Shown here piece after piece: positions 52,765 through 63,809 of a stretch of DNA of 64,000 bases. Within the stretch, counting starts at the first letter, position 1. The number at the start of each line of letters is the position of its first letter. Both the position numbers and the translations under genes were made by a program. The stretch is from Rostratula benghalensis (Eukaryota; Chordata; Aves; Charadriiformes; Rostratulidae): assembly GCA_013399305.1 (NCBI GenBank), contig VXAI01000244.1:1099133-1163132 (forward strand), given 5' to 3'. The notes under the pieces were generated by a model. The model ran no database searches and had not been told where the DNA came from. It saw nothing but the letters and a program-made list of their open reading frames with translations.

Positions 52765-53970
52765 ATACTTAGTGGAGGTAGTGAGTAAATTATGACAAAG
52801 GTGTGGTAAGAATAATTCTGGTCTTGGGAGAAACTGAGCGCTAGCTCTAATTCTAGGCAATAAGGAGCATAGCAGAAGAAGGCTTTTGCGGCCCTGTGGT
52901 CAAGTGGGAGAGCTATTTAATGAAAAAGGAGTTCTCTGCAATATGCATGAGGTCTGTCTCGTTTAAAGGGGTGTGCTGTCAGTGGGTATGGGTAGGCAGG
53001 TTGCTTCTCTTGCTCTGTTAGTCCCTTGCAGTGCGACACTGACAGCAGTCTCACAGGGGCTCCTGTTCTAGACCCTCCAGTGCGTTTCCATTGCTTTGTC
53101 CCTTGATGGTGAATGCTGACAGTACAGCGTGGACTATCAGACGGAACTGACAGACAGGAGCATGGGTTTGTATTGATTTCTATGCTGTGACAGATTGTGC
53201 CACGGGCTGGTTTCAGTGTAAGGGCCAGAAATGAAATCTGGGAATTTCCCTTATCAAAATGCAGGTATGGATCGCAGAAGAATCTGGCCAGTGACTTAGT
53301 TAAACATGTCAATATTAAATAAGTCTTTCCCAGCCTGTAAAAATGAAAGCATCCTTATGCAGAACTGTAAACAAACCTGATTTTTTTTTGCTATAAACGA
53401 CGAGTCAATTTACTAATTTCAGACTATAGATTAGATATGACTTGCCAAAAACAGCTACAAAAGCAGGTCACCATTGTACATTCGAGACAAGTTTTTCCAG
53501 AGGCTGTGCTGATACTGTTGTGGTATTTTACATTTGTGCAAATCAATAAGATTGTAAGCTTGTTACAATTTAGGACAAATTAAGTGTCTTTTTACTATGT
53601 TCTTACTGTCCTACCTGAGCTGACTGGTTGCTTGTGGCTGTTAGTTTAAAAACACACACTTTTTAACTAACTGCACTCACTAGATCAGTGGCCTCTATTC
53701 AGATCAGTTAATTGGAAAAAGAAATCTAGCCTTACATTTGCTGTCTGCTGAAGCTGATCTGGTATGCCACTGTCATTAATACAGGTGACAAATGATTGCT
53801 GAAAATGTACTTTTACATAAATTTTCTACAGTCTTTTAAGCAGTGGTGGTGGTGGAATCAAGTGGGAAGGGGTATTTTGCCCCTTGGTTTTCATGTAGAG
53901 GTTGCTTTCTGGAATTCCTTTTCATGAGCTCCGAGTAATGAACATAGTCTAACTTTATTCCTGACTCTGC

Positions 53971-54030
53971 TTCAAGCAGGAGCCTGGAGACCTCCTTAGG
54001 TCCCTTCCAACCTGATTTTTCCTGTGATCC
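53971..54030 (+). mobile_element. CR1 3' tail fragment
   Basis: AGCCTGGAGACCTCCTTAGGTCCCTTCCAACCTGATTTTTCCTGTGATCC is a diverged CR1 end with the GGTCCCTTCCAACCTGA core intact. Confidence 0.8.
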
Positions 54031-57000
54031 TCAGAACAAACACAAATAAGGTTCCATTATATTTCTGTGAATGTAGGTAGTTAAAATTTATGGCAGTTAT
54101 TCTGTAGTGATTATTCTCCACAAAGCCGGGTCTTATTCATGTTTCTAACTTGCAGTCATTTAACTGAGGGATTAATTGATTGAAGTTGAAATTCCAATGA
54201 CCTGGCCACACGTAGCGAGCGAGTATTTAAGAATGAAACTTGGCTGTAGTCACTACCTGTGCCCCAAACCATATTTCCTACTGACAGTGAGCCACAGTCG
54301 TGACATGCAATGGTTGGCCCACTTTTCTCCAGGCATTCACATTGTCCATTTCTTCCTCATGCCGATGCATGTAATTTAGTAATTGTAAGTACAAACCGGA
54401 TGATGAAACACCCTTGTTTCCACAGTTTACTTCTCACATTTTTCTTCAGTTATTCAGAGATACTCAACTGTATCTTACACAAGCCCCTTAGTATAGAGAT
54501 GTCTCACTGAGAACAACACTGAGGATATACGCATACATTTTTTACAAAAGAAGCATTTTCTCAGTGCACTTTACTATAAACAATAAACAGCTTGCATTTT
54601 CCATTGAAAGTTGTGACAGTCTCGGGAATTGGTCTTGCAGAACAGGTAGTCTTCTGAAATTTTGAGGCAGATTCTGTTATGGCCACGTCACAGCTGGTTT
54701 TGAGTAGAGAGAGGTTGTTAACTTCAAATTACTACTTCTTCAGCTGGGAGAGCTTGTTCTCTGCCACTCTCTCAGCTGACACTAGAGCTCTGCATGGAAA
54801 AAAATCTCAGCGTAGAACAGTGAAATGAAGTTCTTGTTACTGACCTTTAAGAACTAAAAAACTTCTGTGCCTGAGACTGCCTCGCTGAACTCAAGAGTGG
54901 TTTTGTATGATAGACACTTGAATGCAGTCAGTGGTATCTGGATGCGTCACAAGTATTTACTCTTAAAGTACTGAAAGAATAGCTACTTTAGAGTGGCAGA
55001 GCAAAGACATCTGTGAATAGACTACATGCAGGCAATTTACTATGGATAGTATTTCAGAAAACTGCTCTTGCCCTGCAATTCAGTAAGATTTGCATGCCTG
55101 TAAAATGTCATATTATCTTCCTGATTCCTTTTCTCCTTCTCTCATGAATGAGGCACTCTCCGCATTTGCCTCAATGACGGCTTTGTTTTTGTCTTTGACA
55201 TTCAGCACAAACTTTCTGGTGATCAGAATGAAAAGTACTATCATAACAGACTTTTTTTTCTTGTTGTACTGCCAGTTTAGGAATATTGCTTGCTGGTAGA
55301 TGGGAGCTGAGCATTTACTGAAAGCATTTGGATAAATCCATTAGCTTTCTCCTCTTTTGGAAGATTGTTTCCTGCTTTTGGAAAGATTCTGATACTATGT
55401 GTAAGACTTGAGGACTTTTTGCTTTTTTGGCCCATTTGGCTGTGCCATATTGCATATGTTTTTCTTTGCTCCACACAGGACAAACAGGGAGGCTTGTTCA
55501 GCGTGAGTGGCAGCACTCAGTAGCATTGCGGTGTTTCACTGGCAATCCAAAAAGAAGGGAGGAGGGCTGACTTAACACTACAACACTCATTATCTGTCTA
55601 ATAGGGAAGTATATTTAGCTGCTACAATCTTTGTCCTTGGTAATTCAGAGAAAGTCAGTGGAGAAACACACACTTACTCAAGGGAGTTACCACATGGGGG
55701 CTTCCTATAAATGTGTTGCAAAAGCATTTTCTAATAGTAAGATAAATAACTTGGGTGACTGTTCCCAGAGTCTATTCTGATGTGCTGAGATGTTTATTTT
55801 CAGTGAATCTGGGCTGAATAGATAATAAAGACAGACAATGATGAGGCTTCTTTTTTTCTTTTTATTTGTAACTCTCTGCTGCACTAGGGATTCAGTTTTA
55901 GAATGGGTTCAATGTTAGAAGCAGTTGATTAGAAGCGTCTGTTCAATGCAGTTGATTGGATGGTTGAAATAGGGGAGAAACATCTCAAAAGAGGAGAGGG
56001 GAGAATGGGAGCTCTTGACCTGTGGAAACTTCTCCTATTTTCATATTATCTCCAGAATGCAGAATGAATTGTTTCTTCCAAGCTTTACTACTGTATAGAT
56101 GTTACTGCAGATGGCTCCATCTTTGCAAAAAAAAAAAAAAAAAAGCTTGTAAATACACACAAGAACTATAACTGGTTAGCTTTAACTTCCAATAACAGTT
56201 GTTCAAAACAAATGAAAGAATGCTGTATTTCCCTTTTCTTCCCATACCTTACCTTCCTCCTCAGCTGGAATTTAGGGTTCCCCAAAACAAAATCTGTGTT
56301 TTCACCCACCATCCTAAGCACTTATGGATAACATAATAGGAAGATAGGAAGACTCGGCATCTACTCTACCAGGGATCAGCAAATATTTTCTAAATTCTAT
56401 TATAGTAGAACAACCCCCCTTTTTGTGCTGTATGTAGGGTCTAAGAGAACAGAGGTTATATATAGCATTATTTTCCTGTTCTCTGATGGAAACTATTGTC
56501 TGACTTTGCTACAGCTGTGGTTTTCTAATTGTTGGAACTAATTTGCCCAGATTAATGCTCCTGTTTCGTTCATTTAACGTTACATAATTTCATAACACTA
56601 CGGGCTTTATCAGTAGTCAAAATAACCCCTGGAAAACCCCAGGAGGCAAAAATGCTTGTCGAGTTTAGCTGTTGAGGCTGGATGATGCTGCTTCATGAAA
56701 AATGAAGTAATTGTTTTGAGGGGAAAAAAACATCAGAAAATTACTTGCTCTGTCAGAATTCTTTGTCTTTCATCAGTCATGTCATGCAGTTGTAACTTGG
56801 CTTTTATTTTTATGTTTACCACAATGCCTTTTTTTGTGTCTCTGGTAATACAGGAGTACTGTGAGACTTCAAAGCTACAAAGCGTCATATGGTTACCCAT
56901 AAAAAAGCCCTCAATTTTTTAATGGCCTGGATTTGGGATATTACCTATTGCAAACATGCAGCATAAAGGCACAGGTATTTTCTGTTTCTACTTTAAGTTG

Positions 57001-58469
57001 AAAGTGTTAGCTTACGGAAGATCGTAAGAGCTGCTGTGTTGTTCGATTTTTTTTTTCCCCTGAAGAGAATCGCTTTCTGATACGATCAAGTATCCTGAAG
57101 TGCTCTGCTCTGTATAGCCAATATGGTTGTTCTCATCAGCTTTCTCTACATACCTTGTATAGTTGTTTGCAATAGCTATAGCTAAGGAATTGTGTGTAGT
57201 TAGGAATGTTCTTGGTAGTATCTTTTTTTCCTTAGGTATTCTAACATATACTCTCAATTCTGCTCTGGTACCCATTTATACCAGCGACAGGTATCAAGTA
57301 GTCACCTGTCTTGCCTTTGACTAATCAGTCTGATGATTCTGCATGCTAAAGGTAACCTTTGATTTGAATTAATATTATCTCACATGTAATTCAGCATTGT
57401 TTTGACCCCTTTTTTCCTGAGGCTGGTCATTTTGAAGCATCATTCAGTGCCTTTATTAAGGATGGGAAAAAAATCTTTGGAATTGTAAACATGTTAAGCA
57501 TATTAATAGTGTAGGAGACTTCTCATAAATACCGTTCTGCAGCCAAAAGCTACTGTTCTGGACCCCACCCATGCGTCTGCCGTCCCCCACCCCAGGGGAA
57601 AAAAAAAAAAAAAAAAAAGTTGTAAAACAACTGTAGCAGCATTCCAGGTTTTCACCTGGTTTTAGTGGTTATTGCTTCACGTTGATGGATTAGCCTTCAG
57701 TGTTTGACATATATTGCCAGGAGTTTATGATTTAAAGGATATTGCTATGATTGAGGGCTTATGGTTTATCAATTACTGTACTCTCAGGCCTCACGCTTTA
57801 TCATTTAGAATTCACGCTCTATGTTTAGCATTTTGTGGTTTGCTACAGTAAATTACCAACTCCTGAAAGATACAACTCCTGAACTCTAACTCCTACAAGT
57901 AAGATTTGTAGGCTTCTTTCCTCGCTATCCAGGGTTCACCTCTCTGGTTTTGATAGCTTCAATACATGCATTCAGACTTGAGGAAATTGCTAAGTTGTAG
58001 GACAAAGTTGTAAGGAAGTATATACTGTATAGCCATGCAAGATAGTGGAAGCACAGGTGTGAGCCTGAAATGGGGCTGGCTAAGTACCTCAAGGATTTGA
58101 GAGACAGGGTCTGTGGTGGTTACCCACCCACAGAAAGCACTGAAATAGTAAAAATCTCAATAATTTTGAAGGAAAACTTGAGGCACCCCTCTGCCACAGC
58201 TCCACCGCTGCTCCTGGAGACTTTATTTGCTTCCTTACCCTTCTCAGCATCTCCCACCAAGTTCCAGACCGAGAGCCATCTGTCGCTGTCTTGAGACACG
58301 CAGCCAGCGTTTTCTCACAGCATCCCATCATGATCCCTCAAAGACATTCTCAAACGACATGATCGATCATCTTCGAACTTTGAATCAGTCTTCCTTTAGA
58401 AACGCTTTAAAATCAGCCCAGTCCCTCCCTCTTGTCTTCACAAGTCTCACAAAGTTCGTTCTTTTCTCT
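54031..58469. other. Intergenic DNA, no gene seen
   Basis: Unique sequence with A18 at 56127-56144 and A20 at 57599-57618, the latter right after a CCCCACCCCAGGGG block. Around 57859-57898 the unit (C/T)AACTCCTGAA repeats loosely about three times. No gene is supportable. Confidence 0.6.
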
Positions 58470-58606
58470 CGTCGCGCCGCGGGCGGTGGCGGGGCCGCTC
58501 CCCGCAAACGGACCTAGACCCCGCGTGTCGCCGCCAGCCGCGGGGCGGGGCGGGGGGGCGGGGCCGCAGGAGGTGGCCGTCCCCTGCCCTCGGTCCCGCG
58601 GGTTTT
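58470..58606. promoter_or_regulatory. Small GC-rich CpG island with GC boxes
   Basis: Abrupt onset of very GC- and CpG-rich sequence (GTCGCGCCGCGGGCGGTGGC ... CCCTCGGTCCCGCGGG) with several GGGGCGGGG GC boxes. It could be a promoter of either strand, an alternative far-upstream NGF promoter, or an outlying part of the neighbour's regulatory region. I see no clear donor that fixes a first exon. Confidence 0.55.
58542..58564 (+). other. G-quadruplex motif
   Basis: Four G runs (GGGG C GGGG C GGGGGGG C GGGG) with single-base loops, which predicts a very stable parallel G-quadruplex on the plus strand within the island. Confidence 0.75.
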
Positions 58607-58935
58607 TTCTCCAAGTTTTTCTTCTCTATTTTCTTCACTTCCCACCTGATTTTTTACCCTCTTCCCTTCCTCTCCCCACCCCTTCCTCACTCCGATCTCT
58701 CCATCCTTGTTTCCTTTCCCTACCTCCCTACCTCATCCCTATTTTTTCCTGCCATCCTTTCTTCTTTCTCTTCTCCCCCCTTCTCCCCTTTCCTTTCATG
58801 CTGGGCCCCCAGTTCTTCTTCTCCCCCTTTCCCCCCATCTTACAAATTCACCTTCCCTTGTCTCACCTATCCTTCTTTCTCTCTTGTTTTCTTTCTTGCT
58901 CCTCTTTCCCTCTGTCTGTCATCCTTTCCTTTGAA
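58607..58935. repeat. Polypyrimidine tract of about 330 bp
   Basis: Almost all C and T on the plus strand (TTCTTCTCTATTTTCTTCAC ... CTCTTTCCCTCTGTCTGTC). It explains the 198- and 75-codon low-complexity open frames here, rich in Pro, Ser, Leu and Phe, which are not credible proteins. It directly abuts the CpG island. Confidence 0.85.
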
Positions 58936-61464
58936 TCCTCAGGCCTCAACAGCCAGGAACCACATATACCCATGTACAAACTGGAGGTGCCAACTAAGGT
59001 GATCCCAAAACGCCCGAGATGTGCTTAAAGCTTTGGGAGCTCAGTGCTCCCAAACCAACTCTGAAACAGTGAGACCAAGTACAGATGTTTTTCTTCTGCA
59101 CTGTACCACCTGAGGGCCAAAAACTTGGAAGAGAAACAATCTGACTTGATTTGTTAGTTTCCGTGATATATTTCTAAGGAAGCATGTAAGTATAGAAGCA
59201 GCCTAGAAATGGAAGGGAAGGGAAGGGAAGAGAGCAAGGTGTGTTTGACAGGGGAAAAAGCTAACTAAATGACCTCAGCACTTAAGCTGTTAAAAGCTGA
59301 AGGAATGGTGGTTAAGCATTGCTTATAGGAAGGTCTGAGATGGCACAGCACACAATGAATGGAAAAATACTATGGATGAACCCAAGGTTTTGCCTCAGGC
59401 CTGCAACCAGGCTTTTGGCATGGAGTCCTTGTTCTGAGCCCAGGCATGTCATTGTGGGGAGGGCCCTGTGTGCTGTGCTTGGCAACTGAGGAGTGAGTAG
59501 AGCTAGATCTTGGCGAGGACTGCTTTGTGACAAACTCAGACGGAGAGAAATGGGAGATGAGTTTGAAGGAATAAGGGGTGTGGGCTTTTCATCTCTAAGG
59601 AGGTCCTAATCTGTCAACTGGGGTCCCCTGAAATGTCCTTGAAGACAATGCTGCTTCTGGGGTCCTCCAGGACTTGTGCTGCAGTGTCAATAGTCACGGG
59701 TAGTACCCAGGGCACTGCCATCCACACGCATGTTGAACCCCTCTGGTAGATAGCCCCCACCTTGTCCTGCTGCTTGGAAACTCAGTCAGCCTGAGTGCTA
59801 TGTAGGTGCCCCTCAAACCAGCCCTCTAGTCACTAAAACCTGCCCCAAAGCCACCACCAGCCTCTTGGTCTGTGCCACAGGAGAATGGGATGGATGGCTT
59901 TACATGGCTGGGACTGAGGCACAGACCATTCAGACACCCACCAGAGGATGGATCGCTCCCTCTGGTTCACCAGAATTTCCTTTTCCCATTGCAGTAAGAC
60001 AAGCATAAGCTAGCCCTTGACTTTGCTTTTTTTTCTGTCAGTGAACACTGATGTTAGATTACATCAAGGGAAAGAGTGAGGCTCAGCCAGGTGGCTCCCA
60101 GCCTGTTCCACTCCCACATAGGCCCTGCTGGAGGCTGATGTGCTTCCCACTATGCTCAGTCTATCCTGAGGTACTCCTTGCTTACCGCAGCAGAACTGCA
60201 TCAGCCCTGCAGTCCCCTAGTGCTGCTGCTCAGCTGGTTGGTTGGGTGGGCGTGGGGCTGTCAGAGGCAGAAGGGGGCAGAGTGGCTTCTCTGGCAGGCT
60301 TGATTTCTCTCAACCTAGCATGCTTCCCACTGTGTTACTCTGGCTGCTTACGGTCAGTCAGATGTCTCTTTCCTGGCAGCACTTCCACTTGCCCTTCCTT
60401 GATGAAGGAAAGGGGGGAAAAAAAAAAAGTCCATTAGTCAGGACTCTTCATGAATCACTTCTGGTATGGAAGGAGCAGGCAGGGTGTGAGGAAGGATGGA
60501 AGCTGCAAGCAGAAGTTCCAAGAGGTGAGTGAAGTTAACCTGAGCAAGTTGTTCATTGGGTGAAGTACAGGCTGGACTGTGCTGCTTGGGTCTGTAGTGG
60601 GGTCTTGGGTGCAGGTTTGTGGGTACCTGTGAGTGTGGCGAGAGGTTCCTGGGAGGAAGTGTGTGGAGGAGACAGGATGATGTGTGTGTGCACCTGGGCT
60701 GTTAGGTATGTGGTGGTGCTGAGGGAGGTTGTCTTTGCTTGCCTGCAGGGTTACTGTGCAGTGCCTTTTTCTGTGTCGGTGTCTGTGTTGTCACCTGTAC
60801 CAGTCAAGTGTTCACAGGCAAGGGTGCATGCACACAAGCAGGTGAAGTTAACTGTTGGGGGATTTGTGTGTCTTGTGTTCATGCTGCCCGTGAGGCAGAA
60901 CTGCTCCCTCACAGGGGGTGCACCAGGGGTACAGGACGTGTTTACATGTATGGATGTACATGCATGTGATTACATGCTTTTTGGTGCAGGGGGGCATTTC
61001 TCTGGATTCCGGATTCTGTGCACCTGTGGAGTTGTTTTGGGTTCTTCAGGTTTTTACAGCTCCTCTGTGGCTCTTCTTGGTTCCAGGGACCCTGGGAGAA
61101 GTGCTCTGGTCACCTCTGTTGGGCTGTTCCAAGGGCCTGCAGGGGGACGGTTGTTTCTCTGTGGTACTATGATCTCTCTCTGAGACTTTGCTAGGGTCTC
61201 TGGGGCTTTTATTCACTTTCGGGTTCTGTTCCTGGTGTGTGTGAGCTCATTTGGGATCTGCAGGGCAGTTCCTACCACTTGGCTGGTCCCACATTTAGGC
61301 AGGTGGTAGGGGTGATCTTGGGTGCCTGAAGCTTTTGGTGGTTGCCTGGGGCCATGGCAGGGTGCCTTAAGGTCTCTGCCATGGTTTTTGGGCAGCTTGG
61401 CGATGTCCAAAGCTGATCTGTCTTGGGAGAGTTGTTTCAGCGTCTGAGTCCCTTCTCGCTGGTT
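58936..61464. other. Moderately GC-rich flank, no gene proved
   Basis: A short (GGAAG)n lies at 59211-59232. From about 60540 to 61470 the plus strand is strongly G- and T-rich, which produces a 207-codon open frame of low credibility (Val, Gly, Cys and Ser rich). No consensus exon with a recognisable product was found. Confidence 0.55.
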
Positions 61465-61609
61465 TGTTGAGCAGACTGCCCGTCCCGAGGACACCGCGCA
61501 GGGGCGGCAGGGAGGGGGGCTGGCGCACTGCGAGTCAGGCTGAGGGCGCTCCCTCAGCGGGTAGAACTCGGGAGCGCTGCGGTGCCCGGCAGGACCAGGC
61601 CTCGAGCAC

Positions 61610-61623
61610 GCGCCCCCTGCCGG
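61610..61623 (-). promoter_or_regulatory. CTCF-like motif, reverse orientation
   Basis: On the minus strand CCGGCAGGGGGCGC, close to the full CTCF core. It lies at the NGF-facing edge of the CpG island. Confidence 0.5.
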
Positions 61624-61731
61624 CGGGTGGCAGCGCTGCAGGAAAGCGGTGGCGCGCGGGCGTTACCGCGGAGGGCACCCAACTCTGGCCTCCGCCTCCC
61701 CGTTCCGCTCTGGTGCTGGAGGCCGTCGGAT

Positions 61732-61742
61732 TGCGCATGCGG
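61732..61742 (+). promoter_or_regulatory. NRF1-type site
   Basis: TGCGCATGCGG, one base short of the palindromic NRF1 consensus (T/C)GCGCATGCGC(A/G), 12 bp before the CCAAT box. Confidence 0.6.
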
Positions 61743-61753
61743 TGTTTCACCTG

Positions 61754-61758
61754 ATTGG
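61754..61758 (-). promoter_or_regulatory. Inverted CCAAT box
   Basis: CTGATTGGCTC on the plus strand is a full NF-Y type CCAAT context in reverse. Confidence 0.6.
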
Positions 61759-61768
61759 CTCAGTCTAC

Positions 61769-61774
61769 CACGTG
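61769..61774. promoter_or_regulatory. E-box CACGTG
   Basis: ACCACGTGATT, a palindromic USF/MYC-type E-box, 10 bp from the CCAAT box. Confidence 0.5.
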
Positions 61775-61832
61775 ATTTTTACGCAGTGCGTGTGGTCGCG
61801 CGGACCGCAGGTTTCCTGTCAGTGCTGCGGAG

Positions 61833-61844
61833 TGCGCATGCGCA
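61833..61844. promoter_or_regulatory. Perfect palindromic NRF1 site
   Basis: TGCGCATGCGCA, the optimal NRF1 dimer site, in the centre of the island. Confidence 0.7.
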
Positions 61845-62130
61845 CAGCGGCGCGGTGCCGCTCTCGCTTCTCGCTTGGTGCCAGCCCGGAGGGGCAGGTG
61901 TCCGTGCGGCGCCTGCGCGTTTCGGTACCGCAGACCTCCCCCCCCCCCCAATTCTGCAGTGCTGCTGTCCATCAGCAGGGGAGGTGGCAGTCGCACTCGG
62001 TTGACTACCAACGTTGTCCGTTTCTGCTCGTTGGCCTGCTCCCTGCCGCCGTTCTCCCTTAGAAGAAACGCGCCCAGGCCGCGCCGTGTTGCCCCGGGAA
62101 CGGGAGTGCCGGATTGTGCTGTTCGCTAAA

Positions 62131-63270
62131 GGTCAGATTTCTTCGTGTGCGTTTGCCTGTGCCCTAGGCCTGTCTTTTCTCCCTTTTGTTTTTTTTTTTG
62201 GTAGTAACAGGTGATTTTCCTAATTTCGCAACACCAGCAGAAAGGGCATATGAACAGCACTTGAAGTGTGAATCCCCACGTTGACGTTCCAGTTTTACAT
62301 GTACTGCATTTTTGAAGGAAACGAACTAATATCGTGAGTCAGTTGCTTTTTAAACAGTTGTATGTTTTGTGTTTAAAATGATGAATCTTGAAAATCGTGA
62401 TGTGTGTCCTCCAGTAATACCAGTACTGAAAATTTCGGAGGTGTTCCCTGTGAGCTTTTTTGGTGCTGAATTACAGACAGATTTAAAAACTGTCTACGGA
62501 GGGAAAAAAACACATACCAAATAAACATACCTATGAGTGAAATTCTCTGACTGGGTAGCTTGCTATAGTTATAAGCAAATCCTTAGGTAATGATTTGAAT
62601 CATATAGGTCATCATACATTGCAGTCACATGAAAATAACAACACTTGTTCTCACAGAATTATTTTTGTGAGGAGTTCTAAGCCAAGTCAACTGCAAATAC
62701 AAATCAATGTATACTTTTACACCAGTACTTTTAAATGGAGGATAATAAAATATATGCAATTGTCTAGAAAGGACTGTTGGAAAGAAGTCAGAAGAGAAAC
62801 CTGACCTTTTAAAGTATTCATCCTTATAAAAAAAAGAAAAAAAAGGAAACTGGATATAGGAAAATTGTATTGTAGTGAGACTACAGTAAAGCAACTAGCT
62901 GAATTCACAATATACACAGAACCCTCTAAGTGTCATTCTGGTCAGGGCACAGCCTGGTCCTGTCCCTCACAGGGTGATCTCCCTGCACCGTGCTGGGAGG
63001 TGGGCATCAGGCGTTTCCCTGCACCAGCCAGAGGTTCACTGTTACACTAAGAACGTGTTAAAAATGGCATCAATTAGTCTTAATAGGGACCTTAAGTGTG
63101 AGAATGGCTCTTTTGCAGGCTGTGCTGGTTTTGGAGCGGAGTTACTTCCCCAGACTTCTCCTGTAGCTCAGCTCCTCTTCTGTCCCTCAGTCTGAGGGAA
63201 TTCCTCCACTCCTTTCTGTGCTCTTTTGTTTGATGCTGCTGAACTGCAATTGGGGATTGTTGTTTTGCAG
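62131..63270. other. Region downstream of the CpG island, no gene proved
   Basis: GC content drops sharply after 62170. A possible plus-strand donor AACAG|GTGATT lies at 62207-62213 and could close a first exon that starts in the island. Otherwise this is AT-rich unique sequence, probably intronic if the plus-strand gene is real. Confidence 0.45.
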
Positions 63271-63465
63271 GTGCCTGGTTGTACTCCTCTTGTGCTGCTC
63301 ACTCGATGCCCCAGAGCCCCCTGAGCTCTCCTGCAGGGCAGTGGCTTCATGCCAGGAGCTGCGCTGGAACGGGGATGCTCCCTGAAGGTTCTGCTCCTCT
63401 GGGCTGAGAGATTCCAAGATCTCTTGAGTCAGTGCGGAATTGCCTGAGAAACGATGAAACCTCAG
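63271..63465 (+). other. Possible exon of a plus-strand gene
   Basis: An acceptor-like GGATTGTTGTTTTGCAG ends at 63270 and a perfect donor CTCAG|GTAAGTGA begins at 63466, giving a 195-nt internal exon. Its last 12 bases are ATG AAA CCT CAG with A at -3, so translation could begin here (MKPQ) in phase 0. Earlier ATGs in the exon open only short frames, so it may be a 5'UTR exon of the gene starting at the 61.5-62.1 kb island. The sequence does not encode the known VANGL1 N-terminus. No product is recognised. Confidence 0.3.
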
Positions 63466-63809
63466 GTAAGTGATAGGAAGGATGGACTGCATGTAAATCT
63501 AGAATCCTTTAGATGTAAACCCTTGACCAAGCCGGGACTGGGACTGGATCCAGCCGCACCCAGACTCCTCTTGGGTAAGAAGTTGAGAAAGCAAAGGGGC
63601 TGCTTTCTGAACCTCATGCCTCAAGGGGAGGGTTCCCTTGGCAGCTCTGTCTGACCCTGTTCTCTGGGGTCTCTGATCATTGGCAGAGGTGCAGAATGAG
63701 CCCCCAGCCCCAGATTCCCAGAGGAAGGGGCTGGGGATAAATGGGCCAAATTAGGAAGTTGCTGAAGAGCAACAACTTGAAAGCAACTCGGGGCCACAGG
63801 AAGGTTAGA
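63466..63809. other. No gene seen
   Basis: Moderately GC-rich sequence after the possible exon. The open frames are short and unrecognised. Confidence 0.5.

Larger units (their letters stand above)
45899..53970. other. Intergenic DNA with a local duplication, no gene seen
   Basis: Unique sequence apart from the 51.6/52.7 kb repeat pair and a (TG)8 at 51023-51038. Open frames (up to 131 codons on the minus strand at 52917-53312) have no recognisable domain. Confidence 0.6.
61465..62130. promoter_or_regulatory. CpG-island promoter, probably of the divergent neighbour (VANGL1 by synteny)
   Basis: About 660 bp dense in CpG with a full set of housekeeping-promoter motifs: NRF1-type TGCGCATGCGG at 61732, inverted CCAAT (ATTGG) at 61754, E-box CACGTG at 61769 and the perfect NRF1 palindrome TGCGCATGCGCA at 61833. 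There is no TATA box. In tetrapods the gene upstream of NGF and divergent from it is VANGL1, so a plus-strand VANGL1 start is the best guess. No VANGL1 coding sequence is visible, consistent with a non-coding first exon. NRF1/CCAAT promoters are often bidirectional, so a minus-strand transcript is possible. Confidence 0.75.

Noticed and set aside
52917..53312. 131-codon minus-strand open frame
   Set aside because: No recognisable family, no exon signals, and composition like the surrounding intergenic DNA.
58432..59028. 198-codon plus-strand open frame
   Set aside because: It is a translation of the CpG island and the polypyrimidine tract; the product is low-complexity Pro/Ser/Leu/Phe with no domain.
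60560..61183. 207-codon plus-strand open frame
   Set aside because: It is explained by G/T-rich sequence that lacks stop codons. Overlapping frames are open too, there is no recognisable domain, and no splice or promoter context fits a single-exon gene.
63187..63492. 101-codon minus-strand frame with a coding-like hydrophilic composition
   Set aside because: The better splice signals at this place are on the plus strand and the minus frame has only a weak acceptor. I do not recognise the product. It is worth revisiting if plus-strand transcription is not found.
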